From Flavobacteriaceae bacterium UBA4166 (lineage in GTDB: Bacteria; Bacteroidota; Bacteroidia; Flavobacteriales; Flavobacteriaceae), in contig DFVG01000049.1 of the NCBI GenBank assembly GCA_002379985.1, positions 1 to 17,044 on the forward strand: DNA of 17,044 nt. The letters run 5' to 3'. The notes under the pieces were generated by a model. The model saw nothing but the letters and a program-made list of their open reading frames with translations, was not told the origin of the DNA and did not search any database. The translations under genes were made by a program, and so were the position numbers. Numbering within the stretch: position 1 is the stretch's first letter; each line of letters begins with the position of its first letter. Shown here piece after piece: positions 1 to 7,465 of the stretch.

Positions 1-2
1 CC

Positions 3-824
3 ATTCGGTATGGGATTTCCGGAAACTATTATTCGTATGACGACGGACTCTTCTATAAGCGATTTACACCTTATATGACCATCGCTTTCAGAAATGACGA
101 CATAAGAAACAACGAAAAACAATATATCAACCTGCGGAATATCAACGTAAGTCGCGATGAAGATCCTAATGACCCAAATCAGGACCCAGACTACAGCGTT
201 TTCAATTTTCAGTACGTATATTCCAATCCAAACCTGATCAATTACTTTAGAGGGGTGGTGGACTATCAGATCTCAAGCAAGTTCAGTAAGATCTCTGCGG
301 AATTAGAATACCGAAAACTTTTCTTGAACAATCGTCAATTGAATGTACGCTTCTTTGCAGGAACCTTTTTGTTCAACGATTCCCGAAGCAATGGCGACTT
401 CTTCAGCTTTGCACTGGACCGCCCAACCGATTACCTTTTCGATTACAACTATTACGGAAGAAGCGAAAATAGCGGATTGTTCAGTCAGCAAATAATCATC
501 GCAGAAGGCGGCTTTAAATCACAACTAGAACCTGCCTTCGCCAATAGTTGGATGACCACTATCAATGCGAGCACCAATCTTTGGAAATGGATCTATGCCT
601 ACGGAGATGTAGGGCTTGTACATAATAAAGATCGCGGTACTCAAGGAGTCTTCGATACCGGTATTCGCGTGAGTCTGGTAGCTGATTATTTTGAATTGTT
701 CTTCCCGCTATACAGTAATCTGGGCTGGGAACCGGGCTTGCCGAATTACGATCAACGTATTCGTTTTATCGTAACACTTAGTCCGAAAACATTATTAGGC
801 CTCTTCACACGCGAATGGTATTGA
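3..824 (+). CDS. Outer-membrane beta-barrel protein, C-terminal part (possible gluzincin metallopeptidase tail), 5' truncated
   Basis: The reading frame is open from the left edge, so only the last 273 residues or so are present; the first ATG (75) is internal. The visible part is rich in alternating aromatic/polar strands with many Tyr, Phe and Asn residues, as in transmembrane beta strands, and the chain ends in FTREWY; a C-terminal aromatic residue is the usual mark of an outer-membrane barrel. The segments YFELFFPLYSNLGWEP and NYDQRIRFIVTLSPK resemble the end of large flavobacterial proteins annotated as aminopeptidase or gluzincin-family metallopeptidase. No catalytic HExxH is present in this portion, so the enzymatic label is remembered similarity, not something visible here. 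The next gene starts 1 nt after the stop, suggesting co-transcription. Confidence 0.6.
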   Translation: MRYGISGNYYSYDDGLFYKRFTPYMTIAFRNDDIRNNEKQYINLRNINVSRDEDPNDPNQDPDYSVFNFQYVYSNPNLINYFRGVVDYQISSKFSKISAELEYRKLFLNNRQLNVRFFAGTFLFNDSRSNGDFFSFALDRPTDYLFDYNYYGRSENSGLFSQQIIIAEGGFKSQLEPAFANSWMTTINASTNLWKWIYAYGDVGLVHNKDRGTQGVFDTGIRVSLVADYFELFFPLYSNLGWEPGLPNYDQRIRFIVTLSPKTLLGLFTREWY

Positions 825-825
825 T

Positions 826-1056
826 ATGCATTTTCTCAACAACTTTCGGATCATCCTATTATTATGCCTTACCCTAGGGCTAGCTCCGTTCTTTCCGGAG
901 CCACATCTTTGGGGAAAATTAAAGTGGCTTGCCGGCGGTGGTGTTGGCATGAAGGCCATGGATTACTTTGATTTGCTACTACACGGCCTTCCATTTCTTT
1001 TACTTATTCGTATCGTTATTGTCGAATCATCGAAATATTTCAAAAGAAATCAATAA
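826..1056 (+). CDS. Small two-helix membrane protein of unknown function
   Basis: A 76-residue protein with two hydrophobic stretches, about residues 7-24 (IILLLCLTLGLAPFFPEP region) and 49-66 (LLLHGLPFLLLIRIVIV region), separated by a Gly-rich loop (LAGGGVGMKAMD), and a basic tail ending KYFKRNQ. This suggests a small inner-membrane hairpin with the basic end in the cytoplasm. The start lies 1 nt after the stop of the upstream barrel gene, so translation is probably coupled. I do not recognise the family. Its conservation next to the barrel gene is the best argument that it is real; it has no other functional clue. Confidence 0.6.
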   Translation: MHFLNNFRIILLLCLTLGLAPFFPEPHLWGKLKWLAGGGVGMKAMDYFDLLLHGLPFLLLIRIVIVESSKYFKRNQ

Positions 1057-1095
1057 ATGTTGGTTTTTTTCTGAAAGGTTTGCAATAATTTAACA

Positions 1096-1126
1096 TTGCA
1101 ATTTTGGGCTATTTTCGCTAATTTTG
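1096..1126 (+). promoter_or_regulatory. Bacteroidetes-type promoter for the E1 gene
   Basis: A TTG at 1096-1098, then 20 nt, then TAATTTTG at 1119-1126. This fits the known Bacteroidetes sigma-ABfr pattern (TTG/TTTG at -33, TAnnTTTG at -7). Transcription would start near 1130, giving a leader of about 16 nt before the ATG at 1146. It supports separate transcription of the E1 gene from the two upstream genes. Confidence 0.65.
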
Positions 1127-1145
1127 CAGCATTCAAAACGTTCCT

Positions 1146-3560
1146 ATGCAAACAGACCCAAAGACCGATAATCCTATTTCGTTTGAAGATTTCAAAGCGG
1201 AAGTACGCAACGATTACAAGATCGCTGTAACCAGTCGCGAATGCAGCTTACTGGGTCGCCGGGAAGTACTTACCGGCAAGGCGAAATTCGGAATTTTTGG
1301 TGACGGAAAAGAAGTGCCGCAACTCGCTTGGGCAAAAGCCTTTAAAAACGGTGATTGGCGAAGTGGTTATTACCGAGACCAAACGTTTATGATGGCAATC
1401 GGTGAACTTACCGTAGAACAGTTTTTCGCCGGACTCTACGCCCATACCGAACTAGAAGCCGACCCCATGAGCGCAGGAAGGCAAATGGGTGGACACTTTG
1501 GAACCCACAGCTTGCAAGCAGACGGAAGTTGGAAAAATCTAACCCAGCAAAAGAACAGTAGCGCAGACATCTCTCCTACCGCCGGGCAAATGCCTCGATT
1601 ATTAGGGTTGGCGCAAGCCTCAAAATTCTTTAGAAATGTACCCGGAGTGGCACATCTTTCTCAATTTTCTAACAACGGAAATGAAGTCGCATGGGGTACC
1701 ATTGGAAATGCCAGTACCAGTGAAGGTCTTTTCTGGGAAACAATAAACGCGGCGGGCGTATTGCAGGTTCCTATGGTGATTAGTGTGTGGGATGACGACT
1801 ACGGAATTTCAGTTCATGCAAAACACCAAACGACCAAAGAAAATATTTCTGAGATCCTGAAAGGATTTCAACGCACCGAAGACGCCAACGGCTACCAGAT
1901 CATCCGTGTGAATGGTTGGGACTACGCGCAGCTTGTAGAAGCGTATAAAAAAGCAGGTGAATTATGCCGAACTGAACATGTACCCGTACTGATCCATGTG
2001 CAAGAACTTACGCAGCCGCAAGGCCATTCTACTAGTGGTTCTCATGAACGCTATAAAAGTGAAGAGCGACTGCAGTGGGAGCGTGAACACGATTGTAATG
2101 TGAAGATGCGGGAATGGATGATCGCCAACGATCTTGCTACAGACGAAGAATTAACGGAGTTAGAAAAGCAATGTAAAAAAGCGGTTCGGGATGGTAAAAA
2201 AGCCGCATGGGAAGCATTTATCGCTCCTCAAAAGAAAGAACAAACAGAAGCCATCACCCTCTTGAACAATCTTGCGGAAGCTTCGCAAAATAAAGTGTTC
2301 ATTGAAAAGATCAAAAATGAACTGGCGGGAGAAAAAGAGCCACTCCGCAGCACGATTGCCAGTGCTACGCGCAAAGCATTGCGGTATGTTGCTTCGGAAG
2401 ATTCTTCAGAAAAGCGACAATTACAGGATTGGATCAATAATTACTTTGAGATCGTTCAACCGAAATACAGCACTCACTTGTATTCCGAAGGAGCTAAAAA
2501 AGTGACAGACGTTCCGGCAGTGATGCCACAATATGATGAGAATGCAGAACAGGTAGACGGTAGAATCATTCTTCGTGATAATTTCGACTATATCTTCCAA
2601 CATCGTCCTGAAACGATGGTCTTTGGGGAAGACAGCGGAACCATTGGAGATGTAAACCAAGGCTTGGAAGGCTTGCAAGAAAAACATGGAGCGTTACGCG
2701 TGGCCGATGCCGGTATTCGGGAAGCTACGATTTTAGGCCAGGGTATCGGACTTGCCATGAGAGGCTTACGCCCTATTGCTGAGATTCAATATTTAGACTA
2801 TATTCTCTATTGCCTGCAGATCATGAGTGATGATCTTGCTACTTTACGCTACCGTACCCACGGAATGCAGAAAGCACCACTGATCGTGAGAACTCGTGGT
2901 CACCGTTTGGAAGGGATTTGGCACAGTGGTTCCCAAATGGGAGGTTTGATCCATTTGCTTCGCGGAATTCATATTCTAGTGCCTAGAAACATGACCCAAG
3001 CGGCAGGTTTTTATAATACGCTGCTGGAAAGTGATGAACCGGCATTGATCGTTGAATGCTTGAACGGGTACCGCCTGAAAGAAAAAATGCCGAAAAACAT
3101 TGGGGAGTTCAAAACCCCGGTAGGCCAGATTGAGGTGATGAAAGAAGGAACTGATATTACCTTGGTTTCCTACGGAAGTACTTTGCGCATTGTTCAGAAT
3201 GTGGCACAAGACCTGCTTCAAGTGGGTATTGATGCTGAAGTGATCGATGTACAATCTTTAGTTCCTTTAGATCTTAACGAGGAATTGGTGCAAAGCGTGA
3301 AGAAAACAAATCGTTTGCTTGTGATCGATGAAGACGTTCCAGGGGGCGCTTCCGCTTACATCCTACAACGTATTGTAGATGAACAAAATGGCTATCAATA
3401 TCTAGACAGCAAACCGCAGGCGCTGACAGCAAGACCTCACCGCCCGGCATATGGTACGGACGGAGATTATTTTTCGAAGCCTTCCGCAGAAGACATCTTT
3501 GAAAAAGTGTACGAGATCATGCACGAAAGCAATCCTCAGGACTATCCAAAACTTCGCTAA
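1146..3560 (+). CDS. Fused alpha/beta 2-oxoacid dehydrogenase E1 component (thiamine diphosphate dependent)
   Basis: An 804-residue protein joining the two subunits of a heterotetrameric 2-oxoacid dehydrogenase E1. It should decarboxylate a 2-oxoacid (branched-chain, pyruvate or similar) and pass the acyl group to the lipoyl domain of an E2. The alpha-like half (about residues 20-330) has the ThDP/Mg region GNASTSEG at 187-194 and WDDDYGIS from 215. A charged helical linker (about 330-470) joins it to the beta-like half (about 476-795), which has FGEDSG with the expected ThDP-activating Glu at about 495, RVADAGIREATILGQGIGLA, the HSGSQ segment and a C-terminal transketolase-C domain (VSYGST, IDVQSLVPLD). 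In the ThDP motif the canonical GDG...NN reads GNA...DD; from memory this exchange is typical of this flavobacterial fused family, not a defect. No E2 or E3 gene is adjacent. Annotation databases usually call it alpha-ketoacid dehydrogenase subunit alpha/beta; the substrate cannot be told from sequence. Confidence 0.9.
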   Translation: MQTDPKTDNPISFEDFKAEVRNDYKIAVTSRECSLLGRREVLTGKAKFGIFGDGKEVPQLAWAKAFKNGDWRSGYYRDQTFMMAIGELTVEQFFAGLYAHTELEADPMSAGRQMGGHFGTHSLQADGSWKNLTQQKNSSADISPTAGQMPRLLGLAQASKFFRNVPGVAHLSQFSNNGNEVAWGTIGNASTSEGLFWETINAAGVLQVPMVISVWDDDYGISVHAKHQTTKENISEILKGFQRTEDANGYQIIRVNGWDYAQLVEAYKKAGELCRTEHVPVLIHVQELTQPQGHSTSGSHERYKSEERLQWEREHDCNVKMREWMIANDLATDEELTELEKQCKKAVRDGKKAAWEAFIAPQKKEQTEAITLLNNLAEASQNKVFIEKIKNELAGEKEPLRSTIASATRKALRYVASEDSSEKRQLQDWINNYFEIVQPKYSTHLYSEGAKKVTDVPAVMPQYDENAEQVDGRIILRDNFDYIFQHRPETMVFGEDSGTIGDVNQGLEGLQEKHGALRVADAGIREATILGQGIGLAMRGLRPIAEIQYLDYILYCLQIMSDDLATLRYRTHGMQKAPLIVRTRGHRLEGIWHSGSQMGGLIHLLRGIHILVPRNMTQAAGFYNTLLESDEPALIVECLNGYRLKEKMPKNIGEFKTPVGQIEVMKEGTDITLVSYGSTLRIVQNVAQDLLQVGIDAEVIDVQSLVPLDLNEELVQSVKKTNRLLVIDEDVPGGASAYILQRIVDEQNGYQYLDSKPQALTARPHRPAYGTDGDYFSKPSAEDIFEKVYEIMHESNPQDYPKLR

Positions 3561-3580
3561 ATCGCTGCGTATTTGCTACT

Positions 3581-3588
3581 TAATTTTG
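3581..3588 (+). promoter_or_regulatory. Candidate -7 element for the asnB leader transcript
   Basis: TAATTTTG matches the Bacteroidetes -7 consensus TAnnTTTG exactly and lies about 20 nt after the E1 stop codon. No clear TTG is found at the right distance upstream, so the -33 element is weak or absent. If used, transcription would begin near 3592 and produce a leader of about 210 nt that contains the leader peptide, antiterminator and terminator before asnB. Confidence 0.4.
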
Positions 3589-3663
3589 ATTTTTTCTGAA
3601 TTTAATTTGGAAAACAATAATTTTTTATTGAATATTTACAATAACAAAGACAACAAACAAGTG

Positions 3664-3714
3664 ATGTTAGGTTTCAATTTTAATTTGAATAATAATAACA
3701 ACGGAACCCCGTAG
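3664..3714 (+). CDS. Asn-rich leader peptide of the asnB attenuator
   Basis: A 16-codon ORF encoding MLGFNFNLNNNNNGTP. Seven of its 16 residues are Asn, including five in a row (codons 9-13, at 3688-3702), written as a mix of AAT and AAC, so the run is not a plain trinucleotide repeat. It stops 22 nt before the 5' arm of a strong intrinsic terminator (3737-3770) and 89 nt before the ATG of asnB, the gene that makes asparagine. This is the layout of ribosome-mediated attenuation: when charged tRNA-Asn is scarce the ribosome stalls on the Asn run and the downstream pairing changes. It is preceded by an A-rich leader without a Shine-Dalgarno, normal for this phylum. The frame upstream of the ATG is also open and AT-rich, so the exact start is inferred from the ATG. 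The peptide itself probably has no function after synthesis. Confidence 0.75.
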   Translation: MLGFNFNLNNNNNGTP

Positions 3715-3715
3715 C

Positions 3716-3752
3716 AGAAACTTGTACCCTATACACAACCCGTCAAGTTTCT
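3716..3752 (+). promoter_or_regulatory. Antiterminator pairing in the asnB leader
   Basis: AGAAACTTG at 3716-3724 is the exact reverse complement of CAAGTTTCT at 3744-3752, giving a perfect 9-bp helix. The 3' strand overlaps the last three bases of the terminator's 5' arm (3744-3746) and all but three bases of its loop, so the two structures compete. The 5' strand begins 2 nt after the leader stop codon: a ribosome that finishes the peptide would cover it, whereas one stalled on the Asn codons at 3688-3702 would leave most or all of it free. A weaker helix between 3668-3675 (inside the peptide's Leu-Gly-Phe codons) and 3717-3724, 8 bp with two G-U pairs, could act as the anti-antiterminator when the leader is not translated. 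Confidence 0.65.
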
Positions 3753-3770
3753 AATTTGACGGGTTTTTTT
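3737..3770 (+). terminator. Rho-independent terminator in the asnB leader
   Basis: A perfect 10-bp stem, AACCCGTCAA (3737-3746) with TTGACGGGTT (3756-3765), a 9-nt loop, and an unbroken run of seven T (3764-3770) at its base. It stands between the Asn-rich leader peptide and asnB and is followed by only 33 nt before the asnB ATG, with no obvious promoter in between. It is therefore better read as an attenuator of asnB than as the end of the E1 transcript. Confidence 0.85.
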
Positions 3771-3803
3771 ATAACCAAAAACTAACAACCAAAAATAAAT
3801 ATC

Positions 3804-5498
3804 ATGTGTGGAATTGTATGTGCCTTCGACCTTAAGCAACCGGTAGACGTGTTGCGACCTCAATTATTAACCATGGCAAAATGCCTGCGACATCGCGGTC
3901 CCGACTGGAGCGGGATCTTTCACGATGACAATGCCATCATGGCGCATGAGCGCTTGGCGATCGTGGATCCCACTTCGGGAAAACAACCGTTATATTCTGA
4001 AGACAGATCGCTTATTCTCGCAGCCAATGGTGAGATCTATAACCATTTAGAGCTTCGGAAACAATTTAAAGATTCGTATACGTTTCAAACAAAATCCGAC
4101 TGTGAAGTAATTTTGCCATTGTTTAAAGAAAAAGGAGCCGACTTCCTCGATGAACTCAACGGAATCTTCGGTTTTGCCGTCTATAATGCGGAAACCAATG
4201 AGTATCTTATCGCTCGAGATCATATGGGGATCATCCCGTTGTATATGGGCTGGGACGCCAACGGTACCTTCTATGTTGCTTCCGAATTGAAAGCGCTGGA
4301 AGGTGTCTGTACAAAAATTGAATTGTTCCCCCCCGGACATTATCTTCATAGCAGCGATGCAGAACCGAAACGTTGGTACACACGCGACTGGATGGAATAT
4401 GACCATGTAGCGGACAACGTGACCAGCATTGATGAACTCAGAGAAGCCTTGGATGCTGCCGTGCACAGACAATTGATGAGTGATGTGCCGTATGGGGTCT
4501 TGCTATCCGGCGGACTCGATTCTTCGATTACTTCCGCTTTAGCGAAAAAATATGCTGACATGCGTGTAGAATCAGGTGATACCGAAAGTGCTTGGTATCC
4601 TAGATTGCATTCTTTTGCCATCGGACTGGAAGGTTCTCCCGATCTGGCGGCTGCGCAAAAAGTAGCCGACCATTTGGGAACGGTACATCACGAAATACAC
4701 TTTACCATTCAGGAAGGAATCGACGCGTTGCGCGATGTGATTTACCACGTGGAAACATATGATATCACGACAATTAGAGCTTCTACCCCAATGTTCCTAC
4801 TGGCACGCGCCATCAAAGCCATGGGAATTAAAATGGTCCTTTCCGGTGAAGGTGCCGACGAGATCTTTGGAGGGTATTTGTATTTCCACAAAGCACCTTC
4901 TGCTAAAGATTTTCATGAAGAGAACGTTCGTAAACTAGATAAACTGCATAAGTACGATTGTCTTCGTGCAAATAAATCACTGGCCTCTTGGGGTATTGAA
5001 GGTCGCGTTCCCTTTTTAGACAAAGAGTTTATGGACGTTGCCATGCGCTTAAACCCAAAAGATAAAATGATCATTGCCGGTCAAAGTGGACCTCGGGAGC
5101 GACAGGCCATGGAAAAATGGGTGCTTCGCGAAGCCTTTGGAGAGATGCTTCCGGAAGCCGTTGCGTGGCGACAAAAAGAACAGTTTAGCGATGGCGTAGG
5201 CTATAGCTGGATCGATACATTAAAGGAAATGGTCGCGGCAGAGGTCTCTGACGAGCAACTGGCGAATGCTAAATACCGTTTTCCGTATCAAACGCCCACA
5301 AGCAAAGAAGAGTTCTACTATCGAAGCATTTTCGAAGAACATTTCCCCAGCGATGCCGCGGCAACAACAGTGCCTTCTGTTCCTAGTGTCGCATGCAGTA
5401 GCCAAGTAGCCCTCGATTGGGATGAAAGCTTCAAAAATCAAAATGACCCAAGTGGAAGAGCGGTGGCTAAAGTTCATGCCGATGCCTATGAGAAATAG
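3804..5498 (+). CDS. asnB: Asparagine synthetase B (glutamine-hydrolysing)
   Basis: A 564-residue enzyme converting aspartate, ATP and glutamine to asparagine, AMP, PPi and glutamate in the cytosol. The N-terminal Ntn glutaminase domain begins MCGIV, with Cys2 as nucleophile after Met removal, followed by RHRGPD (about 30-35) and NGEIYNH (about 76-82). The C-terminal synthetase domain has the ATP-pyrophosphatase loop SGGLDSS at 235-241 and the conserved segments LSGEGADEIFGGY and GIEGRVPFLD. The tail (PSVACSSQVALDWDESF...DPSGRAV) matches the E. coli AsnB-type ending, and the length is close to the 554 residues of E. coli AsnB, so this is the metabolic enzyme rather than a lasso-peptide or NAGGN-type relative. 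It is probably controlled by the Asn-codon attenuator just upstream and is closed by a terminator at 5547-5575. Confidence 0.95.
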   Translation: MCGIVCAFDLKQPVDVLRPQLLTMAKCLRHRGPDWSGIFHDDNAIMAHERLAIVDPTSGKQPLYSEDRSLILAANGEIYNHLELRKQFKDSYTFQTKSDCEVILPLFKEKGADFLDELNGIFGFAVYNAETNEYLIARDHMGIIPLYMGWDANGTFYVASELKALEGVCTKIELFPPGHYLHSSDAEPKRWYTRDWMEYDHVADNVTSIDELREALDAAVHRQLMSDVPYGVLLSGGLDSSITSALAKKYADMRVESGDTESAWYPRLHSFAIGLEGSPDLAAAQKVADHLGTVHHEIHFTIQEGIDALRDVIYHVETYDITTIRASTPMFLLARAIKAMGIKMVLSGEGADEIFGGYLYFHKAPSAKDFHEENVRKLDKLHKYDCLRANKSLASWGIEGRVPFLDKEFMDVAMRLNPKDKMIIAGQSGPRERQAMEKWVLREAFGEMLPEAVAWRQKEQFSDGVGYSWIDTLKEMVAAEVSDEQLANAKYRFPYQTPTSKEEFYYRSIFEEHFPSDAAATTVPSVPSVACSSQVALDWDESFKNQNDPSGRAVAKVHADAYEK

Positions 5499-5546
5499 CT
5501 CTTAAAGTTTGCCAAAACTGTTACGATGGCTGTTAAATAAAAACTA

Positions 5547-5575
5547 AACGCTTCCGATCTCGGAGGCGTTTTTTT
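5547..5575 (+). terminator. Rho-independent terminator after asnB
   Basis: AACGCTTCCG (5547-5556) pairs with CGGAGGCGTT (5561-5570) with one U-G wobble and a 4-nt loop (ATCT), followed by a run of seven T (5569-5575). It lies 49 nt after the asnB stop and separates asnB from the DUF1704 cassette. Confidence 0.85.
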
Positions 5576-5613
5576 ATATTAAAAAACAACCTAATGATAG
5601 ACCAAAGACTATT

Positions 5614-7464
5614 TTGCACATTTCAGCAGAAAAAGAAACATACGAAAAACAACTGGATAAGATCATCGATCAAATCACTCCGGAAAGTAGAACCGTGTGT
5701 CCGCTGCCTCACGACGGACATTTGTTTTTAGAACATGATGTTCCCTTCTTATTGATCTACAGAAAGCAAGCGAATGATAATGCAACGCTTCGTCTCGCAA
5801 GAACGGGTGCCTCATACTTAATTATAGGTACAGAGCAATTCGACTTCTTTAAACAATTATTACACCGAATCACAGAGCGCATGGCCGATCGGTTTGGCTC
5901 CTTTCTTCTGCTTGAATTATTTACAGGCGCTCCTTCCAGTACTGAATTTGTGATTAAAGGTCCCGCTCATAAACTTCCGGCCTCGCTGGAAATTTTGGAA
6001 AAATCACTAAACAATATCGAGAGCAGGCGTTACAACGTGTCCCTTTCCGCGAGAATTGAAAAGACCAAAGAGCGACAACACGATGCAGACCCGGCCTTGT
6101 TTACAATCGACCGACTTAAAGAGTTGGGAGGAACTTATGTGGGTATTGAAGTACCTCCGGCATATCGGAATGCTTCAGGAATGATCTATCCGGTTTATTT
6201 TAGGAAATTCAGAGACCAATGGTCAGACGCTATTCGAAAAGCCGTCTTCGAATTTGTACGTGTTCAAACCTCTTCCCCACTTACCCATTACCATAGTTTA
6301 GGAAAGCGAGAAATTCATAAAGAGATCTTTAAAATCGATCGCCAAATGGCGGAAATTCAATCCAGCTATCAATTTCTATTGTTGGTGGCTCCGGTGAATA
6401 TTCAGGCATTGCGAGATCGCTTTTTTGAAAGCAATTTCAAGGAAATCAATGAATATCACTATCGGTTGCTTCCGGTAGACCCGGATTTGTTGAAACGTAA
6501 ATTGTATAATCTACGAATTGATGAAATCGATGATCCGGCCCTCTCCTACTTGTTCGATGAAAAAAGAGAAGAGATCGATCATGAATTGACCATGCTGAAG
6601 GAACGAGGTTCTAAGAATTTCTTTTATAGTAGCATCCGACTTTACAAAGGATTGAATAAAGAGTTACTTTCCGAAGCACGTAATATTTTGAAGGAGCTTC
6701 CGGAAGACGATCCCAACGAAACCAAAGAGCTGCTAAATGCCGATCAATTTCGAGCATTAGCCCTTCAAGAATTCAACTATTTTCGAGGGCAATCTGAAGA
6801 TTTCAGCTCGAAAGTCCACATACGCGATGACGTAAATATTATTATGGTTTCCAATGGAGAATTGTATTTGCCGTCGGATTATACCCTGTCCCATAAAGAA
6901 GCAAAAGCCCTCATTCAGCATGAAATAGGAACACATGCCCTTACCTATTACAACGGAAAACAGCAACCACTACAGCAACTTGCCGTAGGACTGGCAGATT
7001 ATGATGCCTTACAAGAAGGAATGGCCGTTATGGCAGAGTATCTAATTGGAGGATTAAATGCCAATCGGTTACGGATTTTAGCCGGTCGTGTGGTGGCGGG
7101 GCATTCCCTCTTAGAAGGAGCCAACTTTATTGAGGTGTTTCAAGAACTCTATGAAGGTCATGGCTTTACGAAAGAAAATGCTTTCAATATTACCTCCAGA
7201 ATGTTTCAGGGAGGAGGGTTTATCAAAGACATAATTTACTTAAAAGGATTGGTGCAACTACGAGACCACCTTATGGAAGGTGGAGATCTACAACCCTTAC
7301 TGGCAGGAAAATTTGCGCTAAAACATTTGGAAGTGATTGAAGACCTTACAGATCGCGGACTGCTATTTCCGCCAAAATTGAAGCCTCGCTACCTAGAAAC
7401 GGATGATTTCGATGAAAAGCTAGCGGCGGTCAAACAGGGGCTTGCCCTATCTAAAATGATATAA
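5614..7464 (+). CDS. DUF1704 / QEGLA-motif protein, predicted zinc metallopeptidase
   Basis: A 616-residue protein of the family annotated as flavohemoglobin expression-modulating QEGLA motif protein (DUF1704). It carries HEIGTH at 436-441, an HExxxH zinc-peptidase signature, and the family motif as QEGMA at 467-471 (LQEGMAVMAEYL), whose Glu could be the third metal ligand. From published work on the eukaryotic relatives (MATCAP / KIAA0895-type tubulin carboxypeptidases), the same fold with HExxxH is a metallo-carboxypeptidase; a peptidase or peptide-trimming role here is inference. No in-frame ATG exists before residue 90 or so: the frame opens at 5548, and TTG at 5614 (MHISAEKE...) gives an N-terminus of about the expected length, whereas the nearby ATG at 5594 is out of frame. 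No signal peptide is seen, so it is likely cytosolic. The ATP-grasp gene follows after 1 nt, indicating an operon. Confidence 0.85.
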   Translation: MHISAEKETYEKQLDKIIDQITPESRTVCPLPHDGHLFLEHDVPFLLIYRKQANDNATLRLARTGASYLIIGTEQFDFFKQLLHRITERMADRFGSFLLLELFTGAPSSTEFVIKGPAHKLPASLEILEKSLNNIESRRYNVSLSARIEKTKERQHDADPALFTIDRLKELGGTYVGIEVPPAYRNASGMIYPVYFRKFRDQWSDAIRKAVFEFVRVQTSSPLTHYHSLGKREIHKEIFKIDRQMAEIQSSYQFLLLVAPVNIQALRDRFFESNFKEINEYHYRLLPVDPDLLKRKLYNLRIDEIDDPALSYLFDEKREEIDHELTMLKERGSKNFFYSSIRLYKGLNKELLSEARNILKELPEDDPNETKELLNADQFRALALQEFNYFRGQSEDFSSKVHIRDDVNIIMVSNGELYLPSDYTLSHKEAKALIQHEIGTHALTYYNGKQQPLQQLAVGLADYDALQEGMAVMAEYLIGGLNANRLRILAGRVVAGHSLLEGANFIEVFQELYEGHGFTKENAFNITSRMFQGGGFIKDIIYLKGLVQLRDHLMEGGDLQPLLAGKFALKHLEVIEDLTDRGLLFPPKLKPRYLETDDFDEKLAAVKQGLALSKMI

Positions 7465-7465
7465 T

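Noticed and set aside
3451..3714. An 87-residue ORF covering the E1 3' end and the asnB leader
   Set aside because: Its first part is an out-of-frame shadow of the E1 gene. Only the last 16 codons, from ATG 3664, have meaning as a leader peptide.
5610..5616. TATTTTG as a promoter box before the DUF1704 gene
   Set aside because: It is one base short of TAnnTTTG, has no -33 partner, and overlaps the proposed TTG start codon.
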